Shown in pieces: positions 1 to 8,460 of a DNA stretch of 64,000 nt. Source of the DNA: SZUA-36 sp963704855 (GTDB taxonomy: Bacteria; Pseudomonadota; Gammaproteobacteria; Xanthomonadales; SZUA-36); NCBI GenBank assembly GCA_963704855.1, contig CAVPHY010000028.1, positions 620,001 to 684,000 of the forward strand. Reading direction: 5' to 3'. Position 1 is the stretch's first letter. The number at the start of each line of letters is the position of its first letter. The notes below the pieces were generated by a model. The model searched no databases, was not told where the DNA came from, and saw only the letters and a list, made by a program, of their open reading frames with translations. The position numbers and the translations under genes are program-made.

Positions 1-263
1 TACAACGGAATGACGTGGTCGCCCGGCTTGACGCTGGTTACGCCCGCACCAATTTCTTCTACAACACCACCACCCTCATGGCCAAGAACCGACGGGAAGA
101 GTCCTTCGGGGTCTTCTCCTGACAGCGTGAAAGCGTCGGTGTGGCAAACACCCGTGGCAACCATGCGTACCAGGACTTCACCTTCTTTGGGGCCCTGGAC
201 ATCAATCTCGGTAATCTCGAGGGCCTGGCCCGCTTTGATCGCAACGGCAGCACGTGACTTCAT
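1..263 (-). CDS. frmA: S-(hydroxymethyl)glutathione dehydrogenase / class III alcohol dehydrogenase (N-terminal part, runs off the window)
   Basis: Only the first 87 residues are present; the gene continues beyond base 1. The family oxidises S-hydroxymethylglutathione, the spontaneous glutathione adduct of formaldehyde, with NAD+ in the cytosol. The visible part starts MKSRAAVAIKAGQALEIT and carries the medium-chain alcohol dehydrogenase zinc motifs: GVCHTDAF, where Cys40 would be a catalytic zinc ligand, and GHEGGGVVEEIG, where His62 would be the second ligand. The text matches class III ADH (AdhC/FrmA) very closely. The ATG at 263 is chosen because an AAGGAG Shine-Dalgarno lies about nine bases upstream and the family begins at this residue. 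The next gene downstream of its promoter side (348-1520) points the same way but is separated by 84 bases, so an operon is not evident. Confidence 0.9.
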   Translation of the reverse strand, partial: MKSRAAVAIKAGQALEITEIDVQGPKEGEVLVRMVATGVCHTDAFTLSGEDPEGLFPSVLGHEGGGVVEEIGAGVTSVKPGDHVIPL

Positions 264-347
264 ATTGTGTGACTCCTTGTTTCTGAATATTTCAAATGGC
301 TCGCACGGTAACGACCCATCGCTGGACGGGTCATTATAGCCTGCGAA

Positions 348-1520
348 TTAATCCCATAAAGGATCAACTTCGATCAGGATAAACTCGTTGTTATCCGGTT
401 GCATGTCGCTGTTATCCCGTGCGCGACCAAAGGGGTAATTGTTGTCATTCACAATACCCAGGGTCGTCGGGCTCAGTACGACGAGACCCTCAATGGTCGA
501 GAAGGGGAACGAGAATACTTCATCACCATCCTCGTTCAGATCATGCGGGTCCCTGATGTTCAACAGGTCAGCCACCAGGGTTTTGAGCAAATAACCATCC
601 TCATCCAGTTTCTCATAATCTACACGGTAGACTCTCTTTAATAAGGCATTTTTTCCTTGTCCTGAGTCTCTTTCGAGCACCAGGCCGGCGGTAGCTGAAA
701 ACATCGTAAAGTCACCAATCGCAGTGGCGCCTTCTTCAAGCCGGTAGCGGAAACTCGGTTTGTGAGCGTTTTTATTCACGAAAATATGTTCGTTAATATC
801 AAAGCTGTAGATATTGAGCCCGGGTCCTGAGTCTTCCAGTTCACCCTCCAGCATGGGATATAGAAACCTGCCATCGGCTGAAATTGCCATGCCTTCAAAA
901 CCCCGGGATCGGGGCAGGTTGGCTGGCTCACCGGAAGGATTGTCTACAGAGTTCAGACCCGCCAGTTGGAAGGGAGGCGCCAGCATCTGGCCATTGGCAC
1001 TGAAGTGCAGCAAAGATGGGTTGAACTCCTCGCCGATCCAGTAGCTTCCATCCGCAACCCTTCGGAATGATTCAGGATCGAGATCGGCGCCTGTCAACCG
1101 GCGGTCACCACGGATCGCAGGGTAGGGCAGAAAAACATCGGGATCGGTCAGGTTGATGATGTTGTTGATCCGGATATTGCCGGTTCCGCCCGCAGCGGTA
1201 CGAAAATCGGCATCGATATGGTAAATACTTAACAGGTAATCTGAAGAGTTATTGCGTGTACCGAAGCCATTGTCGCTCAGTACGATGTACGAGCCGTTGT
1301 CGCCTTTGATCAGGGCGGAAAACCCCTGTACAGGCTGTTGATCTATAAAAGGCGGATGGCGGCCGTTTGTTGCCTCGATCAACTGCCCGGACGTCGGCCC
1401 GGGTACAAAGCTATCTGCCGGCAGGACCGCGAAACCAGTCAATGTCGCAGCCTGGGTTACTGCTGCCGTGTTTGAGAGCAGCAGTACAAGCAATGGGGAT
1501 AACCGCTTAACTATGCGCAA
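348..1520 (-). CDS. Secreted esterase-like activity of phytase family protein
   Basis: A 390-residue protein of the esterase-like/phytase beta-propeller family (PF13449 type). Family traits visible are the N-terminal block QGFSALIKGDNGSYIVLSDN, the WIGEEFNPSLLHF block and the RGFEGMAISADG block, followed by a C-terminal NDNNYPFG block. Residues 1-24 form a signal peptide (hydrophobic LLVLLLS core, cleavage near TQA-AT), so it is probably periplasmic. The exact substrate is unknown; members hydrolyse phosphoesters or act as esterases. The start is a TTG at 1520, which overlaps the last 14 bases of the upstream EncFtn gene. I accept it because a later start would destroy the signal peptide. The overlap implies co-transcription and translational coupling with the ferritin-like gene. 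Confidence 0.8.
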   Translation of the reverse strand: MRIVKRLSPLLVLLLSNTAAVTQAATLTGFAVLPADSFVPGPTSGQLIEATNGRHPPFIDQQPVQGFSALIKGDNGSYIVLSDNGFGTRNNSSDYLLSIYHIDADFRTAAGGTGNIRINNIINLTDPDVFLPYPAIRGDRRLTGADLDPESFRRVADGSYWIGEEFNPSLLHFSANGQMLAPPFQLAGLNSVDNPSGEPANLPRSRGFEGMAISADGRFLYPMLEGELEDSGPGLNIYSFDINEHIFVNKNAHKPSFRYRLEEGATAIGDFTMFSATAGLVLERDSGQGKNALLKRVYRVDYEKLDEDGYLLKTLVADLLNIRDPHDLNEDGDEVFSFPFSTIEGLVVLSPTTLGIVNDNNYPFGRARDNSDMQPDNNEFILIEVDPLWD

Positions 1521-1794
1521 TGGGCGTGTCGGTGAAAAGGTAGTCCTTCAATTCTTTATCCATGCTGGGGTCACGTCTGCGTATCCACTCCAGCACCATG
1601 GCCGCGTGTTCTTTTTCCTCATCACGGTTGTGGGCGAGGATGGCCCGCAATTCATCATCCTTGCAGGCATCGACACGCTGGTTATACCAGTCAACCGCCT
1701 CGAGTTCTTCCATCAGCGAAGTGATGGCGCGGTGCATATCGCGTGTTGCATCGCTGAGTTCAGCGATGGGCTCGTGATAACCTTCATTTGACAT
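1507..1794 (-). CDS. Encapsulated ferritin-like protein (EncFtn family), lacking a cargo-loading tail
   Basis: A 95-residue all-helical protein that matches the encapsulin-associated ferritin EncFtn almost along its full length. EncFtn forms an annular decamer with ferroxidase centres at subunit interfaces and normally oxidises Fe(II) inside an encapsulin shell. Relative to the Rhodospirillum rubrum protein (E32, W38, E62, H65) the equivalent residues here are E30, W36, E60 and H63, within the blocks SLMEELEAVDWYNQRVDA and AHNRDEEKEHAAMVLEW. The protein stops at TPIAHS, so the usual C-terminal extension of about 40 residues with the encapsulin targeting peptide is absent, and no encapsulin shell gene occurs in this window. 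The stop codon overlaps the start of the phytase-like esterase gene. Confidence 0.9.
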   Translation of the reverse strand: MSNEGYHEPIAELSDATRDMHRAITSLMEELEAVDWYNQRVDACKDDELRAILAHNRDEEKEHAAMVLEWIRRRDPSMDKELKDYLFTDTPIAHS

Positions 1795-1823
1795 AACGTT
1801 CTCCTGTCATCGGTTCCAGAAAT

Positions 1824-2652
1824 TCAGGGTGAGACCTGGTGAAGGTGCACATCCCTTTGCGGAAAGGGGATATTGCAGCCGGCTGCTTCGAGTTCCACCT
1901 TGGAGGTTTCCAGGATTTCGGCAAGCACGACCCAGTAATCCTCGGTTTTCGCCCAGGGCCGGACAACGAAATCCACGCTGCTGTCACCCAGGTTGTTGAT
2001 AAATATGCTCGGTGCCGGGTCGTCCAGCACCTTGGGGTTGTCTTTGCATACCTTTTTCAGTACTTCGGCAGCCACCTTGAGGTCGTCACCGTAGCCTACC
2101 CCGATAACCAGGTCCACGCGGCGGGTGCTGTTGGCAGAGTAATTGGTGATGGCGCTGGTGTACATCAATGAGTTGGGGACGATGATCTGCTTGTTGTCCG
2201 GGGTGGTCAGGATGGTGCTGACCAGGTCAATTTTGTTCACCGTGCCGAGAATGCCGCCGGCATCAACAAAATCACCCTTGGTGAACGGCCGGAACAGGAC
2301 CAGCATGACACCCGAGGCGAAGTTGGATAAGGAGTCTTTCAGGGCCAGGCCGACCGCCAGGCCGGCCGCACCGAGAATCGCCATGAATGACGTCGCCGGT
2401 ACACCCAGCGCATCGACGGCCGCGATGATGGCCGCGATGAGGATGATGGTGTAGGTAATGGTACCGAGAAAACCCACCAGCACACCATCCACTCCCTGCT
2501 TGTCGAGTACTTTTTTGAGCGTGCTGCTTCACCCGTTTTGCAAACCACTGGCCGACTAGAAATATCGCCAGTGCAATCAGGAGCTTGATCGCTCCATTAC
2601 TCAGTATTTCGATGAAGTTGGTTTTGTTTATAAAGTCTTTAATTGCGTCCAT
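1824..2652 (-). pseudogene. mscS: MscS-type small-conductance mechanosensitive channel, interrupted by a one-base frameshift
   Basis: The gene encodes a small MscS channel (about 275 residues if read through). The N-terminal part, starting at the ATG at 2652, gives MDAIKDFINKTNFIEIL and a first membrane helix ending QWFAKRVKQHAQK. The reading frame then changes, and the second frame continues KQGVDGVLVGFLGTITYT through TM2, the pore helix TM3 (LAVGLALKDSLSNFASG), the beta domain (LVLFRPFTKGDFVDAGG) and the alpha/beta C-terminus ending RDVHLHQVSP. The break coincides with a run of six T on the plus strand (2511-2516); removing one base joins HAQK directly to VLDKQGVDG, as in homologues. It may be a real inactivating mutation or a sequencing/assembly error. 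The C-terminal piece alone (1824-2492) would lack TM1. Confidence 0.8.
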
Positions 2653-2685
2653 TAATATTTCCTGTTTAAATCAACAACACGTCAA

Positions 2686-3093
2686 TCAGGCGATATCGCC
2701 ATGTGACTCGAGTGCCTGCTCCATGTGGTCCGCCATCGGGGCGATATGGCTGATGACGTATTCCAGTTCGTCAGCATCCAGTGAAGAATAGGCCAGGTTG
2801 GCGCACATTTTCACATAAGGGGTGCCATCGAGGTCACCGACAGCAAGGTATCCCACCCTCAGGATAAGGTTGATACGGAGGCATTTCTCCGCATCAAAAT
2901 CTTCGAGAGGGCAGATCAGTGTCTCAACCCGCAGGTAGCGGCGGTTATCGGAGGACTTCAGCTCGGCAAGAAAAACACTTTGTTTTCTGTCACTGTCGTC
3001 TATCTCGCATTCGAACGCGAGTTGGAAGGGTTCATCCATAAACAACTTGTGATGATCCATAACGTGTTTTCTTACTTCGGCAAAAGTTTCCAT
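2686..3093 (-). CDS. Conserved hypothetical protein, 135 aa
   Basis: I do not recognise the family with certainty. The protein is soluble and acidic, without signal peptide or membrane helix. It reads as alternating beta strands and two flanking helices (METFAEVRKHVMDHHK at the N-terminus; DADELEYVISHIAPMADHM near the C-terminus), a layout reminiscent of the YbjN / type III secretion chaperone-like fold; that comparison is an impression only. It lies between the SDR dehydrogenase (11 bases after its stop in transcription order) and mscS, on the same strand. It may therefore be the last gene of the liu operon transcript, but nothing in it suggests a role in leucine breakdown. Confidence 0.6.
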   Translation of the reverse strand: METFAEVRKHVMDHHKLFMDEPFQLAFECEIDDSDRKQSVFLAELKSSDNRRYLRVETLICPLEDFDAEKCLRINLILRVGYLAVGDLDGTPYVKMCANLAYSSLDADELEYVISHIAPMADHMEQALESHGDIA

Positions 3094-3103
3094 GCACTAA
3101 TCC

Positions 3104-3871
3104 TTATTTTGGAGCTAGCCTGACGGCGCCATCCAGGCGAATGGTCTCACCGTTGAGGTATCCATTTTCCATGATATGCGCGACTAATTCAGCAAATTCT
3201 TCCGGTTTGCCCAATCGACTCGGGAACGGAATGGATGCACTCAACGATTCCTGTATGTGCTCGGGCATGCCATCGACCATGGGTGTCCAGAAGATACCGG
3301 GCGCAACGGTGTTAACACGGACGCCAATACGGGCAAATTCACGTGCAATCGGCAAGGCCATGCCAACGATACCGGCCTTGGAGGCTGAGTACGCCGCCTG
3401 GCCGATCTGGCCATCGAAGGCTGCGACCGATGCGGTGCTGATAATCACACCACGTTCGCCGTCCGGACCGGGCGGGTTGGATTCCATCGCGGCGCCGGCG
3501 GCCTTGATGATGTTAAAGCTGCCGATCAGGTTGACCTGGATAACCTTCGCGAAATAGTCCAGCGCCATCGGTGCTTCGCGGCCAAGCACACGGCCCGCGC
3601 CGATGATTCCCGCACAATTTACCGCGGCATTGATGAGACCCATGTGGTCAATGGCCAGCTTGATGGCGTCGGTAACCGCCTGTTCGCTGGTGACATCGGT
3701 GCGGATATAGCTGACCGCGCCACCCAGTTCGGCTTCAACCGCAGCCCCGGCCTCGTCATTGATGTCCAGTAACACCGCCTGGCCGCCACTTGCAACCACT
3801 TTACGTGCGACCGCCAGTCCCAAACCGGATACTCCGCCGGTTATCAGTGCTTTAACTTCTTTCAGTTGCAT
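3104..3871 (-). CDS. SDR-family 3-hydroxyacyl-CoA dehydrogenase (HSD10-like)
   Basis: A 255-residue classical short-chain dehydrogenase. The cofactor loop TGGVSGLG is at residues 11-18, the NCAG motif at 85-88, and the catalytic set is S148, Y161 and K165 within STASVAAFDG and YSASK. The block around the catalytic residues closely resembles type 2 3-hydroxyacyl-CoA dehydrogenase (HSD17B10), which oxidises short branched 3-hydroxyacyl-CoA such as 2-methyl-3-hydroxybutyryl-CoA from isoleucine. Asp37 after the second beta strand predicts NAD+ rather than NADP+. It is the distal catabolic gene of the minus-strand liu cluster, 22 bases after HMG-CoA lyase, which supports a role in branched-chain amino-acid or short-chain acyl-CoA oxidation. 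Confidence 0.85.
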   Translation of the reverse strand: MQLKEVKALITGGVSGLGLAVARKVVASGGQAVLLDINDEAGAAVEAELGGAVSYIRTDVTSEQAVTDAIKLAIDHMGLINAAVNCAGIIGAGRVLGREAPMALDYFAKVIQVNLIGSFNIIKAAGAAMESNPPGPDGERGVIISTASVAAFDGQIGQAAYSASKAGIVGMALPIAREFARIGVRVNTVAPGIFWTPMVDGMPEHIQESLSASIPFPSRLGKPEEFAELVAHIMENGYLNGETIRLDGAVRLAPK

Positions 3872-3892
3872 GGTGTAAAACTCCTGTTCATG

Positions 3893-4789
3893 TCATTTTG
3901 GTGTATTCAGCGCAAGACCTGCCTTGCTGTTATTGGGGCGTTGCAGCTGTTTTGAAATCCAGTCGCCGGTTTTGGCCAGTTCAGCAAGGTCTATACCGGT
4001 GTCAAGACCCAGGCCGTGCAGCATGTATACCACGTCTTCGGAGGCTACATTGCCGGTGGCGCCGTCAGCGTACGGGCAACCACCCAGCCCGGAAACCGAT
4101 GAGTCGATAATGCGGATGCCTGCATCAAGACAGGCAAGAATATTGGCCAGTGCCTGGCCATAGGTATCGTGAAAATGCACTGCCAGTTGTTCCACGGGAA
4201 TTTCAGAACCGACTGCCCTGACCAATGCATTTGCTGCTGCAGCTGTGCCAACACCAATGGTGTCCCCCAGTGATATTTCATCACAACCCAGTTTCATAAG
4301 TTGTGTGCAAATAACTGAAACGGCTTTAGTTTCTATCTCGCCCTCATAAGGGCAGCCGAGTACGCAGGATACATAAGCACGAACTTTTATTCCGGAAGAT
4401 ACGGCCATTTTTATAACCGGGTCAAGCCGCGTGATGGATTCGGCGATGGTGCAGTTGGTGTTGCGCTGGCAAAAGCTTTCCGAGGCAGCAGTAAACACGG
4501 CAATTTCCTTTGCGCCCGCATTGATGGCGCGCTCATAGCCGGTCAGGTTCGGTACCAGTACCGGATAGCGTTTACCGGCCAATGGCTGCAGACCCTTCAA
4601 AACGTCCTCGCTATCAGCCATTTGCGGCACCCACTTCGGACTGACAAAACTGCCGGCCTCGATCACCGGAACCCCGCAGTTTGCGAGACGTTCAATAAGC
4701 TCGATTTTAATGCTCGTTGAAAGTTTCCTTTTCTCGTTTTGCAGACCATCGCGGGGACCGACTTCAACCAGTGTTACAAAATCATCCAT
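3893..4789 (-). CDS. mvaB: Hydroxymethylglutaryl-CoA lyase
   Basis: This enzyme cleaves 3-hydroxy-3-methylglutaryl-CoA to acetyl-CoA and acetoacetate, the last step of leucine degradation. Family signatures are VEVGPRDGLQNEK at the N-terminus (catalytic Arg and metal-binding Asp), EAGSFVSPKWVPQMAD, the active-site cysteine loop SGLGGCPYADGATGNVASED and the metal site HFHDTYGQALAN. An open frame continues upstream to 4882, but that part overlaps the hydratase gene and is not family-like. I choose the ATG at 4789 (MDDFVTLVEVGP), giving about 298 residues, the family norm; the ATG at 4804 overlapping the upstream stop is the alternative. In Pseudomonas liu operons the equivalent gene is liuE, and liuD normally lies just before it; here liuD is missing. 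Confidence 0.92.
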   Translation of the reverse strand: MDDFVTLVEVGPRDGLQNEKRKLSTSIKIELIERLANCGVPVIEAGSFVSPKWVPQMADSEDVLKGLQPLAGKRYPVLVPNLTGYERAINAGAKEIAVFTAASESFCQRNTNCTIAESITRLDPVIKMAVSSGIKVRAYVSCVLGCPYEGEIETKAVSVICTQLMKLGCDEISLGDTIGVGTAAAANALVRAVGSEIPVEQLAVHFHDTYGQALANILACLDAGIRIIDSSVSGLGGCPYADGATGNVASEDVVYMLHGLGLDTGIDLAELAKTGDWISKQLQRPNNSKAGLALNTPK

Positions 4790-4796
4790 GGCTCCC

Positions 4797-5588
4797 TTAT
4801 TCATCGATCCAGCCGGGTTTGCGTTTTTCAAGGAATGCGGCCAGGCCTTCCTGTCCTTCGGGGGAAACCCGCAACCCTGCAATCAGCCTGGCGGTCATCT
4901 CATCCGTCTTTCTCTGTGCATTCTCGCTGTGGCCGGCGATTTTAAAAACCAGCTGCTTGCTGTGTGCGACGGCCAGGGGGCCGCCACTGAGGACCTGCCC
5001 GATAATTTCTTCAAGCACGGCGTCTAGCTGTTCCGCCGCGACCGCCTGTTGTACCAGGCCGATATCACAGGCCCGTTGGCTGTCAAAGCGTTCGGCGCTG
5101 AGGAAGTAGCGAAGCGCATGGGTTTCGCCGATGCGCCGTATGATATAGGGTGATATGACGGCTGGAACCAGGCCGAGACGCACTTCGGTCAGGCCAAAAC
5201 GGGCACTGTCGACGGCTACAGTGATATCACAGGCAGCGATCAGTCCAAGCCCCCCGCCAAATGCCGCGCCGTTGATCCTCGCAATGGTTGGTTTTGACAG
5301 GTAATTGAGGCTGCGCATCAGGTCTGCAAGCCGCAACGCATCACGTTCGTTGTCATCCTGGCTGGCATTCACGAGGCTGCGCATCCAGTTAAGATCCGCA
5401 CCGGCGGAAAAGCATGAGCCGGTACCGGTAATCACAACCATTCTTACCGCCTCATCCTGATCCGCTGATTTCAGTGCCGCGGTCAGTTCCTGGATCATGA
5501 CTGCATCAAATGCGTTATGCACTTCCGGGCGATTCATGCATAAGGTCATGACCCCCCGTTGATCGGTGCTGCTGGTTATGGTGTGCAT
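4797..5588 (-). CDS. liuC: Enoyl-CoA hydratase/isomerase, probable methylglutaconyl-CoA hydratase
   Basis: A crotonase-superfamily enzyme expected to hydrate 3-methylglutaconyl-CoA to HMG-CoA in leucine catabolism. Diagnostic text is LCMNRPEVHNAFD at the N-terminus, the oxyanion-hole segment GSCFSAGADLNWM and the second oxyanion segment INGAAFGGGLGLIAACD, followed by the trimerisation-type C-terminal helices. The frame is open to an ATG at 5615 that overlaps the carboxylase stop codon (TAATG), which would allow coupling. The ATG at 5588 has an AGGA Shine-Dalgarno and aligns with the usual family start, so I prefer it, without certainty. The assignment to methylglutaconyl-CoA rests on its position between the carboxylase beta subunit and HMG-CoA lyase. 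Confidence 0.88.
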   Translation of the reverse strand: MHTITSSTDQRGVMTLCMNRPEVHNAFDAVMIQELTAALKSADQDEAVRMVVITGTGSCFSAGADLNWMRSLVNASQDDNERDALRLADLMRSLNYLSKPTIARINGAAFGGGLGLIAACDITVAVDSARFGLTEVRLGLVPAVISPYIIRRIGETHALRYFLSAERFDSQRACDIGLVQQAVAAEQLDAVLEEIIGQVLSGGPLAVAHSKQLVFKIAGHSENAQRKTDEMTARLIAGLRVSPEGQEGLAAFLEKRKPGWIDE

Positions 5589-5614
5589 AGTTTCCTGGTC
5601 CTGGCGGTCCCGCA

Positions 5615-7222
5615 TTACATCCTGAATATGCCGTGCTTGCCTTGCTGTATCGGTGCGTTCATGGCGGCCGACAGGGCAAGACCTAGTACATGGCGTGTGT
5701 CAATAGGATCAATGACGCCGTCATCCCAAAGCCTTGCGGTTGCGTGATAGGGGTGTCCTTCGAGTTCATAGCTGTCGCGAATCGGTTGTTTGAAGGCCTC
5801 TTCCTCCTCAATCGGCCATTCACCGCCGGAGGCTTCAATGGCGTCCCTGCGGATGGTTGCCAGCACCGATGAGGCCTGCTCGCCGCCCATCACGGATATA
5901 CGCGCATTGGGCCACATCCAGAGCATTCTTGGCTGATAGGCCCGGCCGCACATGGCGTAGTTTCCAGCGCCAAAAGAACCACCAATGATCACTGTGAATT
6001 TGGGAACCTGGCACGTGGCTACTGCGGTTACCATCTTTGCACCATCCTTTGCAATTCCGGAATTTTCAGACGCCTTTCCAACCATGAAACCAGATACATT
6101 TTGTAGAAATATCAATGGTATATTGCGTTTATTGCAAATCTGAATGAAATGCGTTCCTTTCAAGGCACTGTCAGAGAAAAGGATACCGTTGTTGGCCACG
6201 ATACCAACCGGATAACCGTGCAGACGGGCGAATCCACACACCAGGGTTTTGCCATAACGGGCTTTGAATTCATGAAAATCACTTCCGTCAATAAGACGGG
6301 CTATGATTTCACGAACCTTGTACGGATAGCGGGTATCACGCGAGACGATGCCATAGATTTCTTCAACCGGATAGGCCGGGCTGACCGACTCGCGCATCTC
6401 CAGCGGATTGTCCTTTTTACGGTTCAGGTAGGAGACCGCCTCTCGTGCCATTTGCAATGCATGGCTGTCATCGAGGGCGAAGTGGTCGGTCACACCGGAC
6501 CTGGAACAATGCACTTCTGCACCGCCCAGGGATTCCGCATCAACGATCTCCCCGGTTGCGGCTTTGACCAGCGGAGGACCGCCGAGAAAAATCGTACCCT
6601 GGTTTTTGACGATAATGGACTCGTCACTCATGGCGGGAACGTAGGCGCCACCCGCCGTGCACGAACCCATAACCACGCCGATTTGTGGAATATTGGCCGC
6701 CGACAACTGCGCCTGGTTGTAGAAAATCCGGCCAAAATGCTCGCGATCGGGAAAAATCTCATCCTGCAATGGCAAAAAAGCACCGCCGGAATCCACCAGG
6801 TAGATACAGGGCAGGTTGTTTTCCATTGCAATTTCCTGGGCGCGCAGGTGTTTTTTCACCGTGACGGGCAGATAACTGCCGCCCTTGACGGTTGCATCGT
6901 TTGCGATGATAACGACTTCCTGTCCGCTGACGCGGCCCACACCGGTAATGATTCCGGCCGAGGGCGCCTTACCGTCATACATGCCAAAGGCGGCCATGGG
7001 TGACAACTCGAGGAAAGGCGAGCCGGGATCGATCAGTTGCTTGACACGTTCACGCGGCAGCATTTTGCCGCGCTTGGTGTGCTTGCTGCGGGCTTTTTCG
7101 CCACCGCCCTGTTCAACCTGGTCGAGGTGTTTTTGCAGGTCATCGACCAGTGTACGCATATGCGCATCATTGGCAGCAAATTCCGGGCTGTCCTTGTCTA
7201 TTTGTGACTGGATGATAGCCAT
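5615..7222 (-). CDS. liuB: Methylcrotonyl-CoA carboxylase, carboxyltransferase (beta) subunit
   Basis: A 535-residue acyl-CoA carboxylase beta subunit that transfers CO2 from carboxybiotin to 3-methylcrotonyl-CoA. The two crotonase-like halves are evident: the N-half includes KMLPRERVKQLIDPGSPFLE, LVDSGGAFLPLQDEIFPD and GSCTAGGAYVPAMSDE; the C-half includes FLQNVSGFMVGKASENSGI, GGSFGAGNYAMCGRAY and the MGGEQASSVLATI block. These are typical of MccB/LiuB rather than of propionyl-CoA carboxylase beta. It sits 7 bases after the thiolase gene and overlaps or abuts the hydratase gene. The partner biotin carboxylase/BCCP alpha subunit (liuD) is not in the window, so a functional holoenzyme needs an alpha subunit encoded elsewhere. 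Confidence 0.93.
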   Translation of the reverse strand: MAIIQSQIDKDSPEFAANDAHMRTLVDDLQKHLDQVEQGGGEKARSKHTKRGKMLPRERVKQLIDPGSPFLELSPMAAFGMYDGKAPSAGIITGVGRVSGQEVVIIANDATVKGGSYLPVTVKKHLRAQEIAMENNLPCIYLVDSGGAFLPLQDEIFPDREHFGRIFYNQAQLSAANIPQIGVVMGSCTAGGAYVPAMSDESIIVKNQGTIFLGGPPLVKAATGEIVDAESLGGAEVHCSRSGVTDHFALDDSHALQMAREAVSYLNRKKDNPLEMRESVSPAYPVEEIYGIVSRDTRYPYKVREIIARLIDGSDFHEFKARYGKTLVCGFARLHGYPVGIVANNGILFSDSALKGTHFIQICNKRNIPLIFLQNVSGFMVGKASENSGIAKDGAKMVTAVATCQVPKFTVIIGGSFGAGNYAMCGRAYQPRMLWMWPNARISVMGGEQASSVLATIRRDAIEASGGEWPIEEEEAFKQPIRDSYELEGHPYHATARLWDDGVIDPIDTRHVLGLALSAAMNAPIQQGKHGIFRM

Positions 7223-7229
7223 GGCCGGA

Positions 7230-8405
7230 TTATGTCAGTTCGATTGCCAGGGCCGTCGCTTCCCCGCCACCTATACACAGCGCTGCAACGCCCTTTTTCA
7301 GGCCACGCTGCCGCAACGCGTTAATCAGCGTCACCACCACCCGGGCCCCGGAGGCACCGATCGGGTGACCGAGTGCGCAGGCGCCGCCATTGACGTTCAT
7401 TTTGGCATGATCAATTTTGAGCTCATGCATGGCGGCCATCGTTACGGTTGCGAAGGCCTCGTTGACCTCGAACAGATCGACCTCATCGATGCTCCATCCG
7501 GCCTTTTTCAAAACCAACTCGATCGCACCGATGGGCGCCGTGGTAAACCATTCGGGATCCTGGGAATGGGTTGAATGGGCGATGATGGTGGCCAACGGCG
7601 TGATACCCAGGTCAGCAGCCTTCTGCGCCGACATCAATACCGTTGCGGCGGCGCCATCGGAAATCTTCGAAGAAGATGCTGCCGTGACCGTTCCGTCCTT
7701 CTTGAACGCTGCCCGCAGCGTTGGAATTTTTTCAATATTGCAGGAAGGTGGTTCCTGGTCCTCGCTGATCACGCTGTCACCGTGACGGGATTTGACCGTG
7801 ACGGGTGTAATCTCTTCCTTGAACTGAGCTTCCATGGCCTTCAAGGCACGCTCGATCGAAGCGACCGAAAAGGCATCCTGCTGCTCGCGGGTAAAATCAA
7901 ACTTCTCGGCGCAACGCTCGCCAAAAACGCCCATCATCAAGCCGTCATCCGGGTTTTGCAGGCCGTCGTAGAACATGTGGTCGAGAACCTCCCCGTGGCC
8001 CATCCGGTAACCGCTGCGGGCCTTGGGCAGCAGGTAGGGCGCAAGCGACATGTTCTCCATACCGCCAGCCACCACGATATCCGAGGAGCCTGCCAGGATC
8101 TGATCATGACCGATCTGGATAGTTTTCATGGCGGAGCCGCAGGCCTTGTTGATAGTGACCGCACCTGCGGAGGTCGGTATGCCTGCCTTGCGTGCTGCGA
8201 GACGGGCGGGCGCCTGGCCCACGCCTGCTGGCAATACGCAGCCCATCAGGACATCATCGACCAGATCGGGCGCCAGGCCAGCCTGCTCGAGCGCACCGCG
8301 TATCGCCGTTGCACCGAGTTCATCACAGGAAACGGTTGAAAACTGGCCCTGGAAAGAACCAATGGGGGTGCGCTTGGCACCGACAATGACGACCTTGCTG
8401 TTCAT
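7230..8405 (-). CDS. atoB: Acetyl-CoA C-acetyltransferase (thiolase)
   Basis: A 391-residue degradative/biosynthetic thiolase of the acetoacetyl-CoA type. The acyl-accepting nucleophile is Cys89 in NKACGSAMK; the catalytic base pair is His347 in GHPIGASGA and Cys377 in CIGGGEATA. The length and the sequence fit acetyl-CoA acetyltransferase rather than long-chain FadA thiolases. In this operon it can convert the acetoacetyl-CoA derived from the acetoacetate released by HMG-CoA lyase into two acetyl-CoA, or cleave 2-methylacetoacetyl-CoA from isoleucine. It lies 55 bases after the isovaleryl-CoA dehydrogenase gene and just before the carboxylase, all on the minus strand. Confidence 0.93.
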   Translation of the reverse strand: MNSKVVIVGAKRTPIGSFQGQFSTVSCDELGATAIRGALEQAGLAPDLVDDVLMGCVLPAGVGQAPARLAARKAGIPTSAGAVTINKACGSAMKTIQIGHDQILAGSSDIVVAGGMENMSLAPYLLPKARSGYRMGHGEVLDHMFYDGLQNPDDGLMMGVFGERCAEKFDFTREQQDAFSVASIERALKAMEAQFKEEITPVTVKSRHGDSVISEDQEPPSCNIEKIPTLRAAFKKDGTVTAASSSKISDGAAATVLMSAQKAADLGITPLATIIAHSTHSQDPEWFTTAPIGAIELVLKKAGWSIDEVDLFEVNEAFATVTMAAMHELKIDHAKMNVNGGACALGHPIGASGARVVVTLINALRQRGLKKGVAALCIGGGEATALAIELT

Positions 8406-8460
8406 TTCTATAACTCCGTGTATGTGTTCATTAAAGGTTTGCGATATGGGCCTGTGGGTT

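Noticed and set aside
2511..2520. Programmed ribosomal frameshift in mscS
   Set aside because: The A-run is compatible with slippage, but the needed shift is +1, no stimulatory structure is obvious, and the family is not known to use recoding.
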